From Hormiphora californensis (taxonomy: Eukaryota; Ctenophora; Tentaculata; Cydippida; Pleurobrachiidae): 64,000 bases of DNA. The notes below the pieces were generated by a model. That model saw only the letters and a list, made by a program, of their open reading frames with translations, ran no database searches and was not told the origin of the DNA. The translations under genes were made by a program, and so were the position numbers. The stretch covers positions 880,023-944,022 of the forward strand of contig CM035359.1 in the NCBI GenBank assembly GCA_020137815.1. Reading direction: 5' to 3'. Below are positions 58,252 through 64,000 of this stretch, one piece after another (within the stretch, counting starts at the first letter, position 1; the number at the start of each line of letters is the position of its first letter).

Positions 58252-60564
58252 TCTCCCTCTCTCCGGATGTGTGGGGCAAAGCCCACCTTGAGAGTGGATA
58301 TAATACTTGTTCACTGAGCACCAATACTTCGTCGGTGGTGCAAGCCCTTTCTAACGTGATCGGTAGGGCGCGGTGAGACTATGATGATGAAGAGTATAGA
58401 CGCCGCGAGACATGCTTGCCGCGCGATCTTGCAGTGACTTGTCAAAAACTCATCAATTTGCTGATCAATCATGATCATGTTGACCGACGGACCCGTGATG
58501 TTGTTTGCCTTGCCCCTGTTTCAGCAAAACATGATATTATTCAAACTTTCATTAATTAGTTAATCGTTTCAGGAAGTAGAGATAGAATATGGGGACCTAG
58601 GACAAGTAGCTCTGGGGCGACCCGGCCGATTAATAGTCGAAGTGGCTCTTTGTCTGTCCCAAATTGGCTTCTGTTGTGCCTATGCAATCTTTATACCAAC
58701 AAATATTGTGCAGTGCCTACCATCAATCAACTACCATATTTTATTGTGAGTATTCCTTGCCTCTTACTAGACCCACTGTATTCTCTTTCTGATCTAACTA
58801 AACTGAAAGAAGCAAGAAAAAATTTCTGTATCTTTCTCACTCACACTCACAAACGTCACAAATGGATATCCAAACAGATCACTCTTACCTGTTTTCCCAT
58901 TTTAAACTTGCCTAGCTAGCCTGTGTTTCGTGCGCCCCGCCCGCGAAACACTTAAACAGCTTCTACACCTCTCTCGCTGTTAATTCTCATTTTGATCCTA
59001 TACTTCCAGGCTTTTCCTTCTCCCTGGATGGATTCTACTAAATCTACTGCGTACTCTCAAGTCCCTCGCGGTATTTTCTCTCATGGCTGATTTCGCTACT
59101 TTATTCGCTTATGTAGTCGTGTTCTGGTTGATTTCGAGCACTTCGACAAGTAGTGAGTTATAAAGTTAGCTGGTTCAAGTGTTTAGTTGGCTTTTTGGAG
59201 CTATCATTAATCTTTGCCTTGATCGACCCTCCTTTAATAATAAAAAGAGTTTGAACAAAACAAATTAATTTTAACATCCCCATCCCCCATTATAGGAAGG
59301 GACTACGGGAGGAATCTCTTGCTAATTTACCGTTCTTCCTTGGTATCAGTATATACTGTTTTGAGGGCGCTGGAATGATTCTCTCTCTAGAAGGATCCGT
59401 TACTGGATCTCTTAGAAAATCATTCAAACAGATCTTCAGTAAAGCGTGAGTTTTAATCACACTAGCGCCTAGTAGTTTCTATCATAGTCACCCATTTCTC
59501 ATTCCTTTCTAGTTAACTTCTAAAACTAAAAGGGGGGAGGCTTAATTTATCATCTCTAACTGTAAATTATTCTCCTTCAGTATTCTGTATTAACAGCGTT
59601 TACATAACATTTGGCGGTGTGTGTACATGTCATTGTCACACTACAGAAGATATCCATAAACTACCAATACGTGTTCCCAGATATTGTGAGATTGTGTCTC
59701 AGTTCAGTCTCTTCTTTACCTCCCAGTTACGGAATGGAGAAAAAAACGATACTCTTTCTATCGTTTTAATTTTAGGCTACCTTAAATAAGAATTTTCAGG
59801 TGCTCCGTGGTTGCAGAGGTCCCCTCTAGGTACAACCGGTGGTTTAGCTCGGCAGGCTGGGCGAGGTTGAACGTCCTTCAGGAGCACCGTGGTTGGTAAT
59901 AATCCGCGGTGTTTGATTTCCAAGCTAGACTGTGTGACAGGCTACAATGTCCCCCACACCGCGAGCGGCCGCTGTGTTTTATGTCGGTTAAATTAAGCCA
60001 AAAGACTTCCTCTAACCACTATTTCTTTTCAGTTATGATGTTCCCAGTAGTTAAACTATTAGATAAGAAGTTAGCTTTGAAAGACAACAGAATCAAATCG
60101 GTTAGTTCCAAATATCAGAAATACTGCCTTGCAATTACAGCACACACCCCCCCCCCAGGGCCCTACGACTTTTCATTGATTTTTCAATGGAAATGCGGTT
60201 TTTTAACTCAATTTTGTCTAACAAAGCTTCCTCTCTCTCTCCTTCAGAATTGTATGCGAGTCTGCCTGGTCCTCCTCACCTATGTAGTAATATCGGTTGT
60301 CCCTAATTTCTCGCTCCTGATGGCATTTGTTGGGGGGACTTGTTGCACTTTACTGGGTTTCATTCTTCCCGCTCTTTTCCATCTTACTATCTTTAAAGAG
60401 TGAGTTAAATGTTAACATTGGTAATGTTATAATTAACACGGTTAACATTATGATTAACTGTAACCTATTGTAACTCGTTAACACCCTCCCCGGTGTCAGT
60501 CGCTCTGACACCAAAACGGAAGAATATGGGATTATCATTATTCTATCTAGTGGCGGATATTAGG
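57487..60564 (+). pseudogene. SLC36/AVT3-like amino acid transporter, copy B (missing both ends)
   Basis: Exons: 57487-57583 (indel-damaged; donor GATG instead of GTATG), 58573-58745, 59011-59152, 59296-59445, 59581-59726, 60033-60100, 60248-60399 and 60500-60564. This is the best view of the third exon (EYGDLGQVALGRPGRLIVEV, ALCLSQIGFCCAYAIFIPTN) and the fourth (LFLLPGWILLNLLRTLKSLA, VFSLMADFATLFAYVVVFW), after which a lost base (CTGGTTGATTT for CTGGTTTGATTT) shifts the frame. The sixth exon is heavily eroded by indels compared with copy A. The last exon (SIISTTDALERMLG in copy A) is missing: at about 60690 the sequence passes into the inverted repeat. The order and spacing equal copy A from about 58240 on. 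Together A, B and C describe one complete gene in pieces. Confidence 0.78.
59738..59893. mobile_element. About 155-bp insertion in copy B intron
   Basis: Copy A runs GGAATGAGTTGGTAATAATC (51168-51187), whereas copy B has about 155 bp between GGAATG and GGTAATAATC. The insert ends with an inverted pair GGTGCTCC...GGAGCACC around 59800-59890. Too short to classify. Confidence 0.55.
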
Positions 60565-60704
60565 TTGAGTATGGAGAGAAGCCCAATTGCCCCCGGAATT
60601 AAATCACCCCCCCCCCCCCAACCGGCACCTCCCCCAACCACCCATTGTTGGTATATATGAATTATGATATTATGATGATACAATCTATGACATCAAGAGC
60701 TTAA

Positions 60705-61260
60705 AAATATCCAAAAAACAAAAGATCCAAATTTCCAAGGGTAATAATTAAAGGGCTATAAAAAAGGGTTTTATGTCTAAGACTAGTCTATAAAATTATA
60801 GACTCTTACTTTCTCATTTTCTAGAAGTTTCATACTGCAAGTCACCGCACCAGGCTTATTGGGTTAGAAGAGAACGAGTTAACCTGGAGTTATTGTTTAA
60901 GATGCAAGTTAAAAGACTTCTCATCCAGAAGTTAGTATGCGAGTTTTATCCAGGTGGTACCAGGTGGTTGAACACGTAGTGTTATAATAGTAGTCGTTCA
61001 ATCTTTAACACGTGTCATATATTGTTCGTACTTTTAAATTAACCGGATTAACTAACATAGATATTTCAAATCTCCGTACTATGAAAAACCCCTCAGCCTC
61101 CCAGTGGATATCACCAAAACATACCTGTTTGCACTCGGATTCCTGCAGTAGCTTTTCAACATCAGCAGATTTACTTAGCACCTTATCCTTGCAGTCGATA
61201 ACCAGAAACATCGCCTTGATGCTGTGACGGGGGGGGGGGGGGCTTTTAGGATGCAGATAG
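60705..61260. repeat. Inverted copy of 57364-58075
   Basis: Partner of the repeat described at 57364; it contains the third-from-start transporter exon (61125-61221) on the minus strand in clean form. Confidence 0.8.
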
Positions 61261-61369
61261 AGAGGGAGAGAGAGAGGGAGAGGAGAGAGAGAGGAGAAGA
61301 GAAAAGAAGAAGGAGAAGGGGAGAGAGAGAGAGGATTGAGAGAGAGATGGAGACGCGTGAGAAGGTGTC

Positions 61370-61401
<32 letters not shown>

Positions 61402-62379
61402 AGAATTTGGGGAGGAAAAAAAAGGGGAGAGGGCCGTTTTAGGGGGAAGCTCCCGGGCGTCCCCATCGCGCGCCGTCGACGGGGCGCAGCGGCGCTAAGC
61501 GGCGGCGCGCGCCGGGAAGAGCCGGGGCGAGCCGGGCGCATTTCTGCGGCGCTCCGGCCGTCGCGGCGCGGAAGCGGAACGAGGCGAGCGGAGGGGGAAA
61601 CAAAGGGGTTTAGTTCCGGCTACCCGGGAAACTGAGCTTTTAGTACGCAGAATGAAAGGGGGGGGGGGTGGAACGGAGGGGAGGATTGACAATGGGCTTT
61701 TAGGAGGCAGAGAGAGAAATGCACAAAGAGGTGGGGTCAAACCTGGACATATTATTACAATTAGAACTCCCTATGAAACCATTAGTCTGGTTACCATGGT
61801 AACAAGATTAATGGTAATATGGTTACCATGGTAATAAGATATATGGTAATACGGTTACCATGGTAACAAGATATACCTTAGTAGTGAGACACATGCCAAC
61901 ACCACAGCTCCTTCAATAATACCAGCCTGAAAAAGAGAGAGAGATTGGTGTGAAGGAAATGTATACATGGAATGAAGGATAAATACCTAACCCAGTAGTC
62001 GCCGACTACAAGTGTAATATATCTTTCATTGTGCTCTTCAGTCGGATTGTACCCATTACCCAACCTATATCTTTTATTTCGGTCGATCAACAAAGGAAAT
62101 TGATGGAAGCTACAAACACCTCTGACGCCGTCGAGTTTAAAGACATGTAACCCGGGTTGAATAGTCTAGTTTGAAGACCCTTCTTTCAGAGTGAAGTAGG
62201 GTCGGGCAAGGGTGGAATTAGGACAAGCTGCTAACCTGATTAATTAACATGATTAGATGATTAATTACCTCTTTGAAAGCATAAGGAAGGCCAAGTATTC
62301 CAGCTCCGATAAAGGTAATGAAGATATTTCCACAGAGTTTTAACTGGCTGTCTGTTGATCCTCCCCCTCCATCATGCAT
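61125..62379 (-). CDS. SLC36/AVT3-like amino acid transporter, copy C (N-terminal exons)
   Basis: Three clean minus-strand exons. 62269-62379 encodes MHDGGGGSTDSQLKLCGN then IFITFIGAGILGLPYAFKE, the family's first helix with the conserved G-A-G-x-L-G-L-P-Y-A-F-K motif. 61877-61926 encodes AGIIEGAVVLACVSLL (helix 2). 61125-61221 encodes SIKAMFLVIDCKDKVLSKS and ADVEKLLQESECKQ. All donors and acceptors are consensus and the phases agree (0, 2, 0). G-A-G-x-L-G-L-P-Y-A-F-K is closer to plant/protist AVT3 vacuolar transporters than to mammalian SLC36A1. The initiator is taken as the ATG at 62379; an acceptor (AATTAG) two bases upstream means the true start could be in an earlier exon. The next exon is only present in copies A and B, in the opposite orientation. 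Confidence 0.82.
61440..61625. other. GC-rich, CpG-dense island
   Basis: About 185 bp of very GC-rich sequence with many CpG (GCGCGCCGTCGACGGGGCGC, GCGGCGGCGCGCGCCGGG) within AT-rich intronic DNA of copy C. Composition is unlike anything else in the window. It may be an insertion, a contaminant read segment or a CpG island; its open frames are not credible. Confidence 0.6.
61790..61867. promoter_or_regulatory. Three tandem X-box-like palindromes
   Basis: GTTACCATGGTAAC at 61790-61803 and 61854-61867 and GTTACCATGGTAAT at 61822-61835, spaced exactly 32 bp. They fit the RFX consensus (GTTRCCATGGYAAC). The last is 10 bp from the donor of exon 61877-61926, in the intron of copy C. Whether they act as enhancers or are just a short satellite cannot be told. 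Confidence 0.5.
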
Positions 62380-64000
62380 ACCTAATTAGTTAATTAGTTA
62401 ATTAGTTAATTAGTTAATTAGTTAATTAATTGGGTAGTTGATATCTTTTGCAAATACCCACGATACACGGGATATGTAAGCTGTTGTTGTCGGTAAAAAG
62501 GGATTGAGGAATGTGTAAGCACTAAGCGGCAAGTAATTATAACTCGCTAAGATCTAACATGTGTTAAATAAAACCTGGACAATTTATGCTGTTTAAAAAA
62601 ATTCGGTAGCTTAACATTTTTTCCCCGCCTGGGTGAATCAAGTTTTATTACGGGATAATGCAGACTGCAGTGGTTTTCAACAGTATGAAAAGGAGACACT
62701 GCAGACTGCAATGAGTGCACCCAGCTACAAGTAATAATAAAAGATAAAAATACTAAATCGTGTTTATTATGTTTAGTGCTTGTTTAGTGGGCGAGAAGTG
62801 CAGAGACAACAAAAAAGAGTTGGAGGTTTAGTAGGGTCGGCTATGGGAAGTTGGGTCTGGGCGATTTCAAATATTGGTAACAATTCCCACGGTCAAAAAG
62901 TCACATTTTTTTAAACTTTTTCCAAGTTTCAGGCTAAAATATTCGATCAATCAATATCAAACATCGTTAAGTTTTGTTAATACATTGGAAATTAGATTCG
63001 CATATTCGTGGTTTTTTGACACTGGGCGTGGGAGGTCGTCATTGGTCGCGTTCGATCGGGCTAGATGAGGTGATCAAAACCTAGTGGGGCCAGATCTTGG
63101 CCCCACCCCGTTCTAGGGTTATTAGGCTTTTTCGGTTTCCCGCCAAAAGTCTGTACCGTAAAAGGACCTCAGCCAAAGCACCATCCCATAGGTCTCTATC
63201 ACCCCCGGTTCACTAATTATTCGTAATTATGTGATTTATGACGTATTCGCCAATTAGCACTAATAATACCAGTTCCTGGTCACTTACAGCCTAGATTTTG
63301 ATACCATATGATAGAATATCACTAGATTAGTGGGGATACAAAATTTCAGGTCGATCGGAGTTATGGTTGAGGAGTTATAGCCGTTTTTCCGGTTGGCTGG
63401 CAGGTGGCTGGCACCACGTAGGATTACGGGTTTAGGACATCGTCCCACAAGGCACCGTGCTTGCCCCTATCCTATTTCTTCTCTTTTACGGTACAGTAAC
63501 TTAAGATGGGATGATGCATGTCAATAGTTCGACTGATGATGTCAGTGCTCCCTAAACCCAGCTACTATTCCCCGAAATTCGCGAACGGGTTTACTAGTGT
63601 TTTAAATGGTTTCCCGATAAAATTATGATCTACATGAAAGACGTTAGAAACGTGACTATCAACAACGAGTCGCCGTGATGCTCTCTCATATTGTCCGCCC
63701 GTATAAAGCGTCGCCCAAAGCGTTGTCCACGACGTCTAAGACGCAGTCCGCTGACATTAGAAGCTTTTTGTGCGTTCTGGACGTCGTGGACAACGCTTTG
63801 AGCGGTTCTTTGCGGGTGGCCCATATGACTGGACCAGAAGCTGATAAACTACATACAGTGCCCTGGTTTCACAATTTTCAGATTGTTTTCAGACAATCAC
63901 GAATTAAGGCGTTGTCATACGCTACACGCCCCTCGTTGCGGGGCTGTCAGAGCATTGGCCTGACCCTATTCTCAGTTCTCGGATCTCGTGAGAACTGTGG
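62380..64000. other. Upstream flank of copy C, no gene recognised
   Basis: AT-rich with (TTAG)n-like ATTAGTTA repeats at 62382-62430. Contains a short perfect inverted repeat at 63717-63736 and 63780-63799 (AAAGCGTTGTCCACGACGTC and its complement). The 62874-63068 and 63630-63824 open frames show no family signature. The promoter or 5' exons of the transporter probably lie here, but none could be placed. Confidence 0.45.
63717..63799. repeat. Perfect 20-bp inverted repeat with 43-nt loop
   Basis: AAAGCGTTGTCCACGACGTC at 63717-63736 and its complement at 63780-63799. GC-richer than its surroundings. Could be a foldback core or a stable RNA stem; no other support. Confidence 0.6.

Noticed and set aside
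59830-59893. tRNA-like GGTTTAGCTCGGCAGGC segment
   Set aside because: The A-box-like words are present but no cloverleaf could be folded by eye.
61005-61541. 178-codon minus ORF running through a GC-rich and (TC)n stretch
   Set aside because: Only the part 61125-61221 is coding; it is bounded by clear splice sites, and the rest is intron.

Overview
This is an intron-rich animal genome window, not a bacterial one. The genes that can be named are a nuclear-speckle splicing regulator (NSRP1), the Rab geranylgeranyltransferase alpha subunit (RABGGTA), a 7TM receptor and an SLC36/AVT3-type amino acid transporter. They have GT-AG introns of roughly 0.1 to 1 kb. The surrounding DNA is AT-rich and full of (TC)n/(GA)n tracts, minisatellites and small non-autonomous DNA transposons, and it holds a TTAGGG-type telomeric tract. 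This fits a marine invertebrate, perhaps a sponge, but nothing in the sequence fixes the phylum. The assembly looks like a draft from noisy long reads: there is a 100-N gap, a 3.2-kb block made only of homopolymer runs, several single-base frame breaks in otherwise good exons, and large inverted copies that look like two haplotypes joined head to tail.

Layout. 1-1967: the 3' end of an unrecognised plus-strand gene with a 10-residue tandem repeat. 2882-6110: homopolymer artefact. 6766-9302: NSRP1 (+). 10033-11459: 5' half of RABGGTA (+), with two apparent frameshifts. 11798-12302: Transib-like element. 12540-13644: single-exon 7TM receptor (-), one frameshift. 13.7-17.5 kb: foldback elements and MITEs, no gene. 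19960-27989: minus-strand gene for a Glu/Pro/Ala-rich acidic protein with a short Lys/Phe basic patch; one intron holds about 26 tandem copies of an exon end with its 5' splice site. 28-35.6 kb: purine-rich simple repeats, no gene recognised. 35730-36636: two exons of an unrecognised minus-strand gene shaped by Tigger-like MITEs. 36.9-44.6 kb: tandem and palindromic repeats, including a 2.9-kb palindrome, plus a retroelement fragment. 44.7-57.2 kb: a large inverted repeat around a partial SLC36-like gene (copy A). 57.4-62.4 kb: two more partial copies (B on +, C on -). 62.4-64 kb: nothing recognised.

The genes do not form a pathway. The common thread is mobile DNA. At least six non-autonomous families can be told apart by their termini and target-site duplications. 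One 109-bp hAT-like MITE, present eight or more times, carries a perfect GTCACGTGAC E-box/CLEAR-type palindrome between two CCAAT boxes. The two arms of the large inverted repeat differ by clean presence or absence of several elements, so one arm gives the empty site for insertions in the other.
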